Origin: a virus
Direction: 5' to 3' (one strand)
IMG/VR virus record: IMGVR_UViG_3300027851_000016
Location: 27,153 to 91,152 of that record
DNA: 64,000 nucleotides
A program made the position numbers and the translations under genes. Of this stretch, positions 41,360 to 48,802 are shown piece after piece. Numbering within the stretch: the stretch's first letter is position 1; each line of letters begins with the position of its first letter. The notes beneath the pieces are model-generated. The model saw only the letters and a program-made list of their open reading frames with translations. It was not told the DNA's origin and did no database searches.

Positions 41360-42417
41360 TGGGTGCTCCTACGAAGGCCCAGTTGCTCGCGCACACCGCC
41401 AAGCACATCGGAATCGCTGAGAACCCGCTCGGCAGCAACAAGACCGAGTTCGGGGTGCAGTGCGGCATGAACGGGGTGGCCTGGTGTGCCATCTTCCAGT
41501 CCTGTATGGCACTCGACCTTGGTGCTGTCACGGCACTGATGGGTGCGAAGCGGGCGTACACGCCGACCATGGGCAAGTGGTTCTACGACCGTGGTCAGTG
41601 GTTTGAGACCCCACGGGCTGGGGACTACGTGTTCTTCGCCTGGGGAACTGGCACAGGCCGCTGGAAGGGCATCCAGCACGTTGGCATCGTGGAGTCGGTC
41701 AACGCTGATGGCACGTTCTACACGATTGAGGGCAACGTGGACAGCAGGGTCAAGCGTATCAAGCGCTCGATGACCTACGTCGCTGGCTTCGGTCGCCCTG
41801 CGTACGCAGATGTGCCTGCACCGCTTCCGACCCCCGATACGACCCCGCTGCTCAAGAATGGCGATTCTGGACCTGCTGTGAAGCGGATGCAGGAGAGGCT
41901 CCTCGTGCACGGGTTCAAGCTCCCGCAGTTCGGTGCGGATGGCGACTTCGGTGACGAGACTGAGAAGGCTGTCATCGCCTTCCAGACGGCGCGCAAGCTC
42001 GAAGTCGATGGCATCTGTGGTGACCAGACCTGGGGCGCGCTGAACGCGGCTCCGCCCGTGGTTGCACCGCCTGCTCCTGCTCCTGCTCCCGTGGCCAATG
42101 CACGGGTCAGGGAGTTCCAGTACTGGTCTCGCAAGGCGGGTATGCGGGACTACACAGGGGCGCTGCTTGAGGTGGACGGTGTCTACGGTGAGCGTACCGC
42201 CTCTGTCACCAGGAAGCCTGCGGTGCTGGTTCGTGGCGCACGTGGGAACATGGTCGCGTTCATGCAGCGTTGCGTCGGTGCCAAGGACGACGGGTACTAT
42301 GGCCTGAAGCCGTACCGCGAGACGTACGACAAGGTCATTGCGTTCCAGAAGGCCCACAAGCTGGCGGCAGATGGTGTCGTTGGCGAGAACACCTGGAAGC
42401 GCCTGCTTCTCGGGTAG
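41359..42417 (+). CDS. Endolysin: CHAP-type peptidase with two peptidoglycan-binding domains
   Basis: The 352-residue protein has an N-terminal cysteine peptidase domain of CHAP/NlpC type: HIGIAENPLGSNKTEFGVQC, NGVAWCAIFQSCMA (catalytic Cys), GDYVFFAWGTGTG and IQHVGIVESVNADGTFYTIE (catalytic His), then a Pro/Ala linker and peptidoglycan-binding repeats (PAVKRMQERLLVHGFKLPQF with DGDFGDETEKAVIAFQTARK; MVAFMQRCVGAKDDGYYG with KVIAFQKAHKLAADGVVGEN). It cleaves cell wall peptides at lysis. Start could be ATG 41359 or GTG 41356; both follow GAAGGAGGATG. Confidence 0.9.
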   Translation: MGAPTKAQLLAHTAKHIGIAENPLGSNKTEFGVQCGMNGVAWCAIFQSCMALDLGAVTALMGAKRAYTPTMGKWFYDRGQWFETPRAGDYVFFAWGTGTGRWKGIQHVGIVESVNADGTFYTIEGNVDSRVKRIKRSMTYVAGFGRPAYADVPAPLPTPDTTPLLKNGDSGPAVKRMQERLLVHGFKLPQFGADGDFGDETEKAVIAFQTARKLEVDGICGDQTWGALNAAPPVVAPPAPAPAPVANARVREFQYWSRKAGMRDYTGALLEVDGVYGERTASVTRKPAVLVRGARGNMVAFMQRCVGAKDDGYYGLKPYRETYDKVIAFQKAHKLAADGVVGENTWKRLLLG

Positions 42418-42429
42418 GAAGGGGAGGTC

Positions 42430-42771
42430 ATGGACTGGTTGAAGGCGCTATGGGATATGGTGGTCCAGAACTGGGAGTGGATTCTGGCTGTTGCCGTCCC
42501 GTTCGTGGTTGCCACTATCTCGAAGTCGAACTGGTCTTCGACAGCGAAGGGATGGTCAGCCATCGTCGGCTCACTTGCCATTGGTGTCGTAGCAGCATTC
42601 GTCCAGGGGATTCCGCTGGAACCTGCATCCCTGACGATGTTCCTCGCCGCTGTCGTAGGCGTAACACAGGTTGCATACCGCATTTTCCGTTCGTTCGGAA
42701 TCACGAGCGCATGGTTGGACAAGCTACTCGGCTGGAGAGACGTGACTGCTCCGCAGATTCTGAATGAATAG
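42430..42771 (+). CDS. Holin-like membrane protein, 113 aa
   Basis: The product has hydrophobic segments NWEWILAVAVPFVVATI, TAKGWSAIVGSLAIGVVAAF and EPASLTMFLAAVVGVTQVAY, and a charged C-terminus (ITSAWLDKLLGWRDV). Three spans and a position directly after the endolysin make it the best holin candidate in the window. GAAGGGGAGGTC precedes ATG 42430. The terminator at 42802 follows. Confidence 0.75.
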   Translation: MDWLKALWDMVVQNWEWILAVAVPFVVATISKSNWSSTAKGWSAIVGSLAIGVVAAFVQGIPLEPASLTMFLAAVVGVTQVAYRIFRSFGITSAWLDKLLGWRDVTAPQILNE

Positions 42772-42801
42772 GTCGCCAAAGCCTGTGTCGGCTTGAGGAC
42801 G

Positions 42802-42829
42802 GAAAGCCCCTGCTTCGGTGGGGGCTTTC
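42802..42829 (+). terminator. Terminator after the structural and lysis operon
   Basis: GAAAGCCCC (42802-42810) and GGGGCTTTC (42821-42829) form a perfect 9-bp stem with a 10-base loop, followed by TGCTG rather than a strong T-run. It lies 31 bp after the last lysis gene and just before promoter P1, and likely ends the late transcript. Confidence 0.8.
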
Positions 42830-42849
42830 TGCTGTCCAGAAATATCTTG

Positions 42850-42926
42850 CTCATCAGTAAGATTTCTTTGCTACATTGCTTGACACAGAACTCGTTATAT
42901 GTCACGATGATAGTAGAGAACTACCC
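42850..42926 (+). repeat. 77-bp promoter block, copy 1
   Basis: This block is repeated at 52910-52986 with only two differences in 77 bases. It holds a hairpin-like ATCTTGC/GTAAGAT element at its left end (42844-42863, partly before the block), a T-rich run, and promoter P1. Conservation outside the core promoter suggests a regulator-binding site or recent duplication. Confidence 0.85.
42880..42908 (+). promoter_or_regulatory. Early-type promoter P1
   Basis: TTGACA at 42880-42885, a 17-bp spacer containing GTTATATG, and CACGAT at 42903-42908 preceded by TGT (an extended -10). GATAGTAG follows. The same arrangement recurs at four further places, which is why it is called although CACGAT is a weak -10 match on its own. 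It drives the genes from 42961. Confidence 0.75.
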
Positions 42927-42960
42927 AGACGCGGATTTGAGATGGGAAAGGGTGGTAGAG

Positions 42961-43086
42961 ATGGGGAACATGGAGCGGACACTGAAGGAGCTTCTCGCCT
43001 TCGGATTCTGGTTCGTGTATGACAAGCACGTACTGCACCGTCCCTACACGTACGCGCGGTTCTACCGCGAGGCCCTGCAGGGTTAG
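42961..43086 (+). CDS. Small hypothetical protein, 41 aa, first gene after P1
   Basis: ATG 42961 (a second ATG at 42970) follows GAAAGGGTGGTAGAG and lies about 50 bp downstream of P1. The product is rich in aromatic residues (RTLKELLAFGFWFVYDKHVL, RPYTYARFYREALQG). Frame codons upstream of 42961 overlap the promoter and were ignored. Small leader proteins after early promoters are often host-takeover factors; nothing specific is recognised. Confidence 0.55.
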   Translation: MGNMERTLKELLAFGFWFVYDKHVLHRPYTYARFYREALQG

Positions 43087-43108
43087 ACGAGAAGGAGATG
43101 TGGATTCG

Positions 43109-43381
43109 ATGAGCATGTCAGCAGAGCAGGTCAAGAAGGCACAGCGGCTGGTTGCGGACGGCAAGGTGCACAAGCTAGGAGAGCTTGAGTACCAGGTAGA
43201 TGGTCGTGGCGACACGTACATCGTCAAGCTGCACGACCACGGTCGGGCGAAGTCCTGCACGTGCCCCGCAGGCAGCCACTGGCGCAAGTCCAGCCTGCAC
43301 CAGACGGGTAAGCACGTCTGCTACCACATCGGCGCGGTCATGATGGCACGGAAGTCAGAGATGGGGGTGTGTGCACGATGA
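43109..43381 (+). CDS. SWIM zinc-finger-like protein
   Basis: ATG 43109 follows GAGAAGGAGATG by 11 bases. The 90-residue protein has AQRLVADGKVHKLGELEYQV, then KSCTCPAGSHWRKSSLHQTG and KHVCYHIGAVMMA, matching the CxCx(n)CxH pattern of SWIM zinc fingers, which bind DNA or proteins and occur in recombination-related proteins. It overlaps the next gene by 4 bp. Confidence 0.75.
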   Translation: MSMSAEQVKKAQRLVADGKVHKLGELEYQVDGRGDTYIVKLHDHGRAKSCTCPAGSHWRKSSLHQTGKHVCYHIGAVMMARKSEMGVCAR

Positions 43382-43635
43382 GCAACATGAGCTACTGCAG
43401 GTTCGAGAACACCCGAGGTGACATGAGCGACTGCATCGAAGCGCTGGCTACGCGGGAGGCGGACCTGTCGCTCGATGAGTACCGTGCAGCACGTGGGATG
43501 CTCTCAGAGGTTATCGACTTCTTCGTTGATGAAGGCATCGTGGACGAGGCGGACGTGAACTTGCTTCGCCTTGGCAACTTGCTTGATGAGTGCCGCGAGC
43601 AGGAGTTCGGGACAGACGACGAGATGGAGGACTGA
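43378..43635 (+). CDS. MSYCRFENT-type conserved phage protein, 85 aa
   Basis: ATG 43378 overlaps the SWIM gene. SNMSYCRFENTRGDMSDCIE followed by LSLDEYRAARGMLSEVIDFF marks a very widely distributed small phage and prophage family of unknown function, recognised by MSYCRFENT and the spaced D-C. The C-terminus is acidic. Confidence 0.8.
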   Translation: MSNMSYCRFENTRGDMSDCIEALATREADLSLDEYRAARGMLSEVIDFFVDEGIVDEADVNLLRLGNLLDECREQEFGTDDEMED

Positions 43636-43636
43636 G

Positions 43637-44074
43637 ATGGGCAAGAGAGTGTGCGTAGGGCGCGTGGCTGTGGACGCGGGGCTTATGTGGGTAGGGGACC
43701 CGTGCTACGTGATTGGCAAGGTCGGTGACTCTGACGAAGAGCGGTCGAAGGTCGAGTCATGGAATCAGGCGTGGTACGGCAAGGATGGTTCGTTCTGCGA
43801 CACGCTGGAGAGGATGGATGCAGAGCGGGCTGAGGATGACCCCGCCAGGAACACCGTGTACCCGTTCGAACCAGGCCAGAAGGTTGCCACTGGCATCGCA
43901 GTGAGCAGTGGTTGGGGTGACGGCGTGTACCCCGTCTATGTCGAGTACGAAGGTAGGCGGGTCAAGTCGGTCACCGTCGAGTTCATGGAAGACGACGAGG
44001 ACGAGGACTGTGATTGGCAAGAGGACGACGAAGAGTACGATGAGTCTGCCGAGTATGAGACTGGGGCGGAATAG
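43637..44074 (+). CDS. Conserved phage protein with GDPCYV and GDGVYPVYV motifs
   Basis: ATG 43637 is 2 bp after the previous stop. The 145-residue protein has VAVDAGLMWVGDPCYVIGKV near the N-terminus and GIAVSSGWGDGVYPVYVEYE followed by GRRVKSVTVEFMEDD, the two blocks of a common phage family related to DUF4241. The C-terminal 40 residues are almost entirely Asp, Glu and Tyr. No activity is known. Confidence 0.7.
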   Translation: MGKRVCVGRVAVDAGLMWVGDPCYVIGKVGDSDEERSKVESWNQAWYGKDGSFCDTLERMDAERAEDDPARNTVYPFEPGQKVATGIAVSSGWGDGVYPVYVEYEGRRVKSVTVEFMEDDEDEDCDWQEDDEEYDESAEYETGAE

Positions 44075-44076
44075 TC

Positions 44077-44385
44077 ATGGATGGCTTCGAGTTCATGTAC
44101 GACGAAGAGGGAATCGGTCGCCTGGAGCACGGCAAGGAGACACTGCTCCAGGAGTTCAAGGCCGAAGGTGATGGAGCAGCCTGTGTGGTCTACGTTGTAG
44201 CAACACCCGCTCGGTTCTACACGGTGGTCGTGCCCGCGCACACCGACTGCTTCGGGGTGCAGCATCCGACCTATGAGTTGGGGACTGGGTCAGGTGACGA
44301 GATGCGTGAACTGGCGCTCTCGATTGCCAAGAGCGTTGCAGAGGGCATGCTGGTCGTGCGCGTGCGGAACGAGGAGGTGTACTGA
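44077..44385 (+). CDS. Hypothetical protein, 102 aa
   Basis: ATG 44077 is 2 bp after the previous stop. The product is an alpha/beta protein with DGAACVVYVVATPARFYTVV, VPAHTDCFGVQHPTYELGTG and a final amphipathic strand EGMLVVRVRNEEVY. No family recognised. Part of the P1 unit. Confidence 0.6.
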   Translation: MDGFEFMYDEEGIGRLEHGKETLLQEFKAEGDGAACVVYVVATPARFYTVVVPAHTDCFGVQHPTYELGTGSGDEMRELALSIAKSVAEGMLVVRVRNEEVY

Positions 44386-44386
44386 G

Positions 44387-44671
44387 ATGGCGGAGATGGC
44401 CGATACGAAGCGCTGGGCGAAGTGTGAGTGTGGTCTGCACATGGAGCCGTTCAGTGCCTGCCGTGCACTGGAGATAGGCAACGACAAGGAGATGCGCGAC
44501 CGCATCCCGTACGACGGGTCCATCGGAGAGAAGTGTCCCGACTGCAATGCTCGTGCGGGTAAGATGCACCACCTCGGCTGTGACCAGTCTCGGTGTCCGT
44601 TCTGTGGTGGGCAGGAGTCGTTCTGTGACTGTGACCTTGACCAGATTGCTGTGCTGGAGAGGGTGGAGTAA
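44387..44671 (+). CDS. Cys-rich zinc-binding protein, 94 aa
   Basis: ATG 44387 is 1 bp after the previous stop, after GAGGAGGTGTACTGAG. The product has ten or more Cys arranged as CECGLH, CPDC, HHLGCDQSRCPFCGG and FCDCD, implying two or more zinc sites. MHHLGCDQSRCPFCGGQ is typical of a recurring phage zinc-binding family. Function unknown. Confidence 0.7.
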   Translation: MAEMADTKRWAKCECGLHMEPFSACRALEIGNDKEMRDRIPYDGSIGEKCPDCNARAGKMHHLGCDQSRCPFCGGQESFCDCDLDQIAVLERVE

Positions 44672-44947
44672 GTGGCTACGACGAAGACTATCGTCACAGA
44701 CGACGGGCAGGTCCTCACCGAGGCGACTAGGTTGCCGAATGGGGACTGGCAGGTCGTGGATGCTGACAGTGTCTACGACGCCGAGTACATCGTTGTCGTG
44801 ATTCTCGATGGTGACCCGCTCTGGGAGCGGGCTAACCGTATCGTCGCTCGCATGGTCGAGTCGGGCGGTATGTGGGTCGAGAAGCCGTTCACAGAGTTGG
44901 AGTTGGCGTACATGGTCTACGAGGAACTCGGAGGTTGTGAGCGATGA
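44672..44947 (+). CDS. Hypothetical protein, 91 aa
   Basis: GTG 44672 is adjacent to the previous stop with GAGAGGGTGGAG upstream. The sequence includes VLTEATRLPNGDWQVVDADS, DAEYIVVVILDGDPLWERAN and a final acidic helix TELELAYMVYEELGGCE. It is coupled to the next gene by a 4-bp overlap. Not recognised. Confidence 0.6.
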   Translation: MATTKTIVTDDGQVLTEATRLPNGDWQVVDADSVYDAEYIVVVILDGDPLWERANRIVARMVESGGMWVEKPFTELELAYMVYEELGGCER

Positions 44948-45069
44948 GGGATAGAGCAGAGGTGGGTGTCACGATTGCTGGACTCGTAATAGCTGCTACG
45001 TTCCCGCTCTGGGTCCGCTGGTTCTGTCAGTTGACAGTAGTGCTCGCGGACTGGATAGGGGTCGTGTGA
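44944..45069 (+). CDS. Small single-span membrane protein, 41 aa
   Basis: ATG 44944 overlaps the previous gene. The product has a hydrophobic core (VGVTIAGLVIAATFPLWVRW) with a second weaker segment FCQLTVVLADWIGVV. It overlaps the next start as GTGATGG. Function unknown; early membrane peptides can act on host physiology. Confidence 0.5.
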   Translation: MRDRAEVGVTIAGLVIAATFPLWVRWFCQLTVVLADWIGVV

Positions 45070-45341
45070 TGGCTATTGACCTGAGTTCGAACAAGACGAT
45101 GTATGACGACATCCGTGGACACGTCGGGCACGCGTTGGAGTGTGTCGCGTATGGGCGACGGGATGACCCCGAGAACGTCGCAATCGAGTGCATGGACTGT
45201 GGGGTCGTCCTGGTGGATGCCGACAGGGGGGATAAGAGCACGAACTGCAACGAAGTTGGTTGTGTGTACAGCACAGGCAGCAAAGACGGGTGCACGCTTG
45301 GGAGTAAGACGTACCCGCATACGTGCAGTGAGTTGGACTGA
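45069..45341 (+). CDS. Cys-rich small protein, 90 aa
   Basis: ATG 45069 follows GGGGTCGTGTG. The product contains ALECVAYGRRDDPENVAIEC, MDCGVVLVDADRG and NEVGCVYSTGSKDGCTLGSK with a late HTC, so at least one zinc site is likely. No family assigned. Confidence 0.6.
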   Translation: MAIDLSSNKTMYDDIRGHVGHALECVAYGRRDDPENVAIECMDCGVVLVDADRGDKSTNCNEVGCVYSTGSKDGCTLGSKTYPHTCSELD

Positions 45342-45353
45342 GAGGTGGTTGGG

Positions 45354-45536
45354 GTGGCCGAAACGTATGTCGGCGTGGCAATCGAGGCCCGTGGTCGGAT
45401 TGTCGAGGTTGTCACCACGACCGAAGAGCACTTCAGCAAGACCGTATGGTTCATGTTGAGCCGCTGGGATGGCGCGGAGAACTTGAAAGCACGACGGTGT
45501 GTCGTGGTTGTCGAAGAGGAGGTCGGTTGTCCATGA
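45354..45536 (+). CDS. Small hypothetical protein, 60 aa
   Basis: GTG 45354 was chosen because GAGAGGTGG ends a few bases before it; GTG 45345 is an alternative. The product has AETYVGVAIEARGRIVEVVT, ATEEHFSKTVWFML-like and CVVVVEEEVGCP segments. It overlaps the following tiny frame by 4 bp. Confidence 0.5.
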   Translation: MAETYVGVAIEARGRIVEVVTTTEEHFSKTVWFMLSRWDGAENLKARRCVVVVEEEVGCP

Positions 45537-45601
45537 CCTGGTTCGAGCGGGTTCTGTGGGTCCTATTTGAGTCGATGATGAAGGGTGTGAGAAAGGTATG
45601 A
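45533..45601 (+). CDS. Putative 22-aa leader-like peptide
   Basis: ATG 45533 lies in a 4-bp overlap with the gene before and its stop overlaps the start of the gene after (ATGA). The product would be an amphipathic peptide (TWFERVLWVLFESMMKGVRK). Only gene packing supports it. Confidence 0.35.
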   Translation: MTWFERVLWVLFESMMKGVRKV

Positions 45602-45792
45602 AGAAGCAGATGCGGGTGACGGTGAACGACACGAAGCACGATGGTCTGTACATCGTGTGCGTGGTGCTCGATGGTCACGAGTTCGGGAAGCGTACGACGA
45701 GCCTAGACCAGGCGATGTCCACCGCGAAGGACGCGGCCAGGATGCTCGGCCTGCATGAGTACGCGCTCATGGGCAAGAGTGTGACTGTATAG
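45598..45792 (+). CDS. Small hypothetical protein, 64 aa
   Basis: ATG 45598 follows GAAAGG. The product (KQMRVTVNDTKHDGLYIVCV, EFGKRTTSLDQAMSTAKDAA) is a small alpha/beta protein with an N-terminal strand pair, closing the P1 transcription unit before promoter P2. Not recognised. Confidence 0.6.
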   Translation: MKKQMRVTVNDTKHDGLYIVCVVLDGHEFGKRTTSLDQAMSTAKDAARMLGLHEYALMGKSVTV

Positions 45793-45805
45793 CACTGTGC
45801 CGTAC

Positions 45806-45834
45806 TTGACATAGACAACGTTATACGTCACGAT
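45806..45834 (+). promoter_or_regulatory. Early-type promoter P2
   Basis: TTGACA 45806-45811, 17-bp spacer with GTTATACG, CACGAT 45829-45834, then GATAGTAAG. It is the most divergent of the five related promoters (CG instead of TG before the -10). It lies 55-80 bp before the GHKL-zincin gene and starts its unit. Confidence 0.75.
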
Positions 45835-45887
45835 GATAGTAAGGTACTTTCCAGACGCGAATGAGATGGGAAGAGGTGGGAACGTAG

Positions 45888-47540
45888 ATGCGAACTGTTG
45901 AAGTCAGGTCGAACATCGCAGGCGACATCATGAAGATTCGAAAGGGTGTCGTGTACAAGGATACGGCGACCGTTGTGGATGAGTTGCTGCAGAACTGTCA
46001 GCGTGCGGGTGCTACGTCGGTTGACGTGCGTATCATCGGTGACTCGATGACGGTCACAGACGATGGAGTCGGATGCCCCGACCCGCAGTCGTTGTTCGAG
46101 AAGAACACGTCCGCATGGGGGAACGAGGACGAGGCGTTCGGGGAGGGGTTCTTCAGTGTGTTCCTGTTGGCTGACAGGCTGGCTGTCCGCAGCTGCGATT
46201 GGTCGTTGACCATCGACGTGCTGGAGATGATTCGGACGCAGGACATGCGTGTCGAAGTCACTGAAGGGCTGGAACACGTGCAGGGGATGGTCGTCCAGGT
46301 CTCAGGCAAGAAGGTCGAGGACGATGTGTGGGAACTCCGTGAGGAGGTAGAACTGCTTGCGCGCACGATGCAGTTCGACACCGTTCTGAACGGCACGGAA
46401 GTAGAGCAGGTTGACCTGTTCCATCCGAATGAGCCTGGTGAGTTCCGCGTGGACACCAAGTTGTTGGAGGGTTGCATCGTACCGACCAAGGGGTACGGAA
46501 GTTACGTCCAGTGGTTCTACGAAGGCCGTCCCGTGCGCTCCGACTATGTGCAGGGCATCAGCGGCAACGTGGCCATCAAGAAGGGCTGCGCGACCCTGAA
46601 AGCACCTGACCGTAAGGAGTTCATCTACGACGCGAAGAAGACGGCACTTGCGGAGTCGCTGAAAGACGCGACACGCGGGGTGTTCCAGCAGTTCATCAAG
46701 ACAGCCACGGACGAGGAACTCGATGCCATGGCGGATGCAATCGACGCGTACCTGAAGGTCACGGACTACGCGGACCTGCTGAGTGTGTCGAAGTCCTTGT
46801 TCGAACGGGCGGAGGGGAGCGCCAAGGATGCAGGTGTGAAGTTTGATGCTGCGCTGCTTGGGCTGCTTGCGGGCATCGGGAAGATGGGCTTGGGAGACCG
46901 TGCTGAACGACCGAAGGGTCTGCTTGGTGAACTGGTCAGTAAGGTCAGGAAGCTCGCCTACGTGCCATCGAGGGACATCGAGAAGTATGAGAAGGCTGTG
47001 CGCAGGGCGGAGTACCTGGGATTCACGGTTGTGTACGCGCCGAACCAGCTGTATGTGAAGTCCATGCAGCACTTCGGGGTGCCGCTCGTCACGGCGCTTG
47101 AAGACCGTGTCGTAGCGCAGTACATCGCGGAGAAGGACGAGCCACGTAGCCAGAAGGAGCAGAGGTTCTTGTTCCTGATGCGTCGGGTCGAAGAGCACTT
47201 CGACATGCCAGCAGGCACGATTCGCTTGGCGAACTTGCGGCAGGAGGAGACCGACCAGGAGACTGGTGAGGTGCTGAAGCGAGACGACACGATTCTTGGG
47301 ATGACCGACTACCAGTTGAAGCGTGTGTACATCGACCGCAAGCAGGTCAAGTTCCCTGAGTATCGTGCGCAGGACCCCGAGTATCCGACAGTCACGGCAC
47401 ATGACTATCGCGTGCTGCTGCGCGTCTGGGGGACGCTGGTGCATGAGTTGGCGCACCTGCTGTACATGACGCGGGACAACACGATGGACCATGAGCAGGC
47501 GCAGCTTCGAATCGCCAACGAGTTGGATGGGTTGTTCTAG
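45888..47540 (+). CDS. GHKL ATPase fused to a HEXXH metallopeptidase-like domain
   Basis: This 550-residue protein has an N-terminal GHKL (Hsp90/MutL/MORC-type) ATPase: TVVDELLQNCQRAGATSVDV (N-box with Asn for Mg/ATP), TVTDDGVGCPDPQSLFEKNT (D-x-G-x-G box), and EGFFSVFLLADRLAVRS as the Gly-rich lid segment. The centre is helical. At the C-terminus LVHELAHLLYMTRDNTMDHE contains HELAH, a zincin-type zinc site, with His/Glu downstream as possible third ligand. I know of no characterised protein with this pairing. It could be an ATP-regulated protease or a chaperone with a degenerate peptidase. It leads its own P2 unit, so early expression is likely. Confidence 0.85.
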   Translation: MRTVEVRSNIAGDIMKIRKGVVYKDTATVVDELLQNCQRAGATSVDVRIIGDSMTVTDDGVGCPDPQSLFEKNTSAWGNEDEAFGEGFFSVFLLADRLAVRSCDWSLTIDVLEMIRTQDMRVEVTEGLEHVQGMVVQVSGKKVEDDVWELREEVELLARTMQFDTVLNGTEVEQVDLFHPNEPGEFRVDTKLLEGCIVPTKGYGSYVQWFYEGRPVRSDYVQGISGNVAIKKGCATLKAPDRKEFIYDAKKTALAESLKDATRGVFQQFIKTATDEELDAMADAIDAYLKVTDYADLLSVSKSLFERAEGSAKDAGVKFDAALLGLLAGIGKMGLGDRAERPKGLLGELVSKVRKLAYVPSRDIEKYEKAVRRAEYLGFTVVYAPNQLYVKSMQHFGVPLVTALEDRVVAQYIAEKDEPRSQKEQRFLFLMRRVEEHFDMPAGTIRLANLRQEETDQETGEVLKRDDTILGMTDYQLKRVYIDRKQVKFPEYRAQDPEYPTVTAHDYRVLLRVWGTLVHELAHLLYMTRDNTMDHEQAQLRIANELDGLF

Positions 47541-47542
47541 CC

Positions 47543-47719
47543 ATGGCGTTCACGAATGCACAGCGGCAGGCGCACCAGCTTTGCTCGGTGTGCACGCGCT
47601 GCAATAGGTGCCGTTTCGTACCCCGCTCCTCGACGGCATGTGATGCGTTCATCCAGCGGAAGAGAGACCAGAGGGAGCATGGGTCAAAGGTGAGTTACGA
47701 CAGATGGGAGGCACGATGA
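47543..47719 (+). CDS. Small Cys-rich protein, 58 aa
   Basis: ATG 47543 is 2 bp after the GHKL-zincin gene. The product has HQLCSVCTRCNRCRFVPRSS, four Cys in a tight CxxCxxCxxC arrangement, then a Lys/Arg-rich helix. The stop overlaps the next start. It could bind zinc or an iron-sulfur cluster; no family recognised. Confidence 0.6.
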   Translation: MAFTNAQRQAHQLCSVCTRCNRCRFVPRSSTACDAFIQRKRDQREHGSKVSYDRWEAR

Positions 47720-47982
47720 ACGAGTACCCTGAGCACGAGAAGCTGGAAAAGGTGCAAGAGAAGAGTCAGGCCATCGGAGAGTTCCTCGAATGGCTGAACG
47801 ACGAGAAGGGCCTCAGTCTTGCGGTGTGGGGTGAGGATGAGGTCATAGGTGAATGCCTGTACCCCGCGCACCCCAGTGTGCAGGACTTGCTTGCCGAGTT
47901 CTTCGGCATCGACCTGCAGGTACTGGAAGACGAGAAGCAAGCGATGCTTGTAGAGCTGAGGAGGACTGATGAGCAGAGGTAA
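47716..47982 (+). CDS. Conserved phage protein with EHEKLEKVQEKSQAIGEFLEW motif
   Basis: ATG 47716 follows GGGAGGCACG; the in-frame ATG at 47704 sits on the ribosome site and was rejected. The 88-residue protein opens EYPEHEKLEKVQEKSQAIGE followed by FLEWLNDEKGLSLAVWG, a recurrent helical module in phages of diverse hosts with no known function. It overlaps the next gene by 14 bp. Confidence 0.75.
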   Translation: MNEYPEHEKLEKVQEKSQAIGEFLEWLNDEKGLSLAVWGEDEVIGECLYPAHPSVQDLLAEFFGIDLQVLEDEKQAMLVELRRTDEQR

Positions 47983-48280
47983 CCCGTTCGAGAATGCTGC
48001 ACGTGGCAGGGACGCGTCAGGCATCAACGAGGATGAGTTGGAGCCTATCAAGTTCGAGGAGGCACCGAGACCACTGGCGGATGCACTGCATGCTGTCACC
48101 GTTGCAGCGAATGGCGTGGCGCGTGCGTTCGGTATCCCCGAGAAGAGGCCGACCGAGGACCGATACGGTATGAACCCGTGCTTCCTGATGGGCAAGTGGG
48201 CGCGTGCGCTGTGGATGATGTCTGCCGTCGCGTTCCGCGAGGGCTGGGTCTACGGGAAGAAGTGGTGGGAGGATGAGTGA
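47969..48280 (+). CDS. Hypothetical protein, 103 aa
   Basis: ATG 47969 follows GAGGAGGACTG. The product has a disordered N-terminus and a Trp-rich C-terminal helical part (LMGKWARALWMMSAVAFREG, WVYGKKWWEDE). It overlaps the next gene by 8 bp. Not recognised. Confidence 0.6.
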   Translation: MSRGNPFENAARGRDASGINEDELEPIKFEEAPRPLADALHAVTVAANGVARAFGIPEKRPTEDRYGMNPCFLMGKWARALWMMSAVAFREGWVYGKKWWEDE

Positions 48281-48644
48281 CCGCATAGACGAGTTGTTAC
48301 GTGGAGGTGAACCGATGAGTATCCGAGACATCATCGAGAAGTGGCATCTCATCTCCACGAACTACGCGCGGCACGGCTACACTGCTGCGGTTCATGGTCG
48401 CGACTTCGAGGAGATGCGTGACGACTTCGCTTCTGCGCTCGAAGAACTCTCCCTCATGGAAGCCGTGTGTGAGGCGGCAGCGGACGTAGCGGACGAAGTG
48501 ACGAATGGCGTCCCGCTGGACGACAACGTAATCGAGTTCATGGATGAGGATAGCGACTATCTGTTCATCGAGAAGTCGCTTATACGGAAGCTCGACGACG
48601 CGCTTGATAGCCGCGCCGCCTACCGAAAGGAGCGTGGACTGTGA
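48273..48644 (+). CDS. Hypothetical acidic helical protein, 123 aa
   Basis: Two good starts exist: ATG 48273 after GGTGGGAGG, and in-frame ATG 48315 after GTGGAGGTG. The common part (SIRDIIEKWHLISTNYARHG onward) is helical and acidic with LMEAVCEAAADVADEVTNGV. It overlaps the next gene by 4 bp; the 3' end of the gene coincides with a 26-bp repeat. Function unknown. Confidence 0.6.
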   Translation: MSDRIDELLRGGEPMSIRDIIEKWHLISTNYARHGYTAAVHGRDFEEMRDDFASALEELSLMEAVCEAAADVADEVTNGVPLDDNVIEFMDEDSDYLFIEKSLIRKLDDALDSRAAYRKERGL

Positions 48645-48645
48645 G
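48620..48645 (+). repeat. 26-bp repeat at a translation start, copy 1
   Basis: This 26-bp sequence (begins CTACCGAAAGGAGCG, ends CTGTGAG) is identical to 63829-63854. Both copies place GAAAGGAG and a GTG start in the same position, so a translation initiation cassette is duplicated rather than a protein domain. Confidence 0.85.
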
Positions 48646-48802
48646 TCACTGCATCTACTGCCTCGAAGATGATGACCGGCTTGACTCTGATGGCGTGTGC
48701 CCAGAGTGCCGGGAGGAGTTCGGTAACCGTGATGCTCTATACGAGCAGGAGCTAGCCGACAGCCTTGAGTTCGATGTTGACGAGGAGGCCGACCATGAGT
48801 GA
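48641..48802 (+). CDS. Small zinc-ribbon-like protein, 53 aa
   Basis: GTG 48641 follows AAAGGAG within the 26-bp repeat. The product has SHCIYCLEDDDRLDSDGVCP followed by ECREEF, two CxxC pairs of a single zinc knuckle, and an acidic tail. It overlaps the next gene by 8 bp. Confidence 0.6.
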   Translation: MSHCIYCLEDDDRLDSDGVCPECREEFGNRDALYEQELADSLEFDVDEEADHE

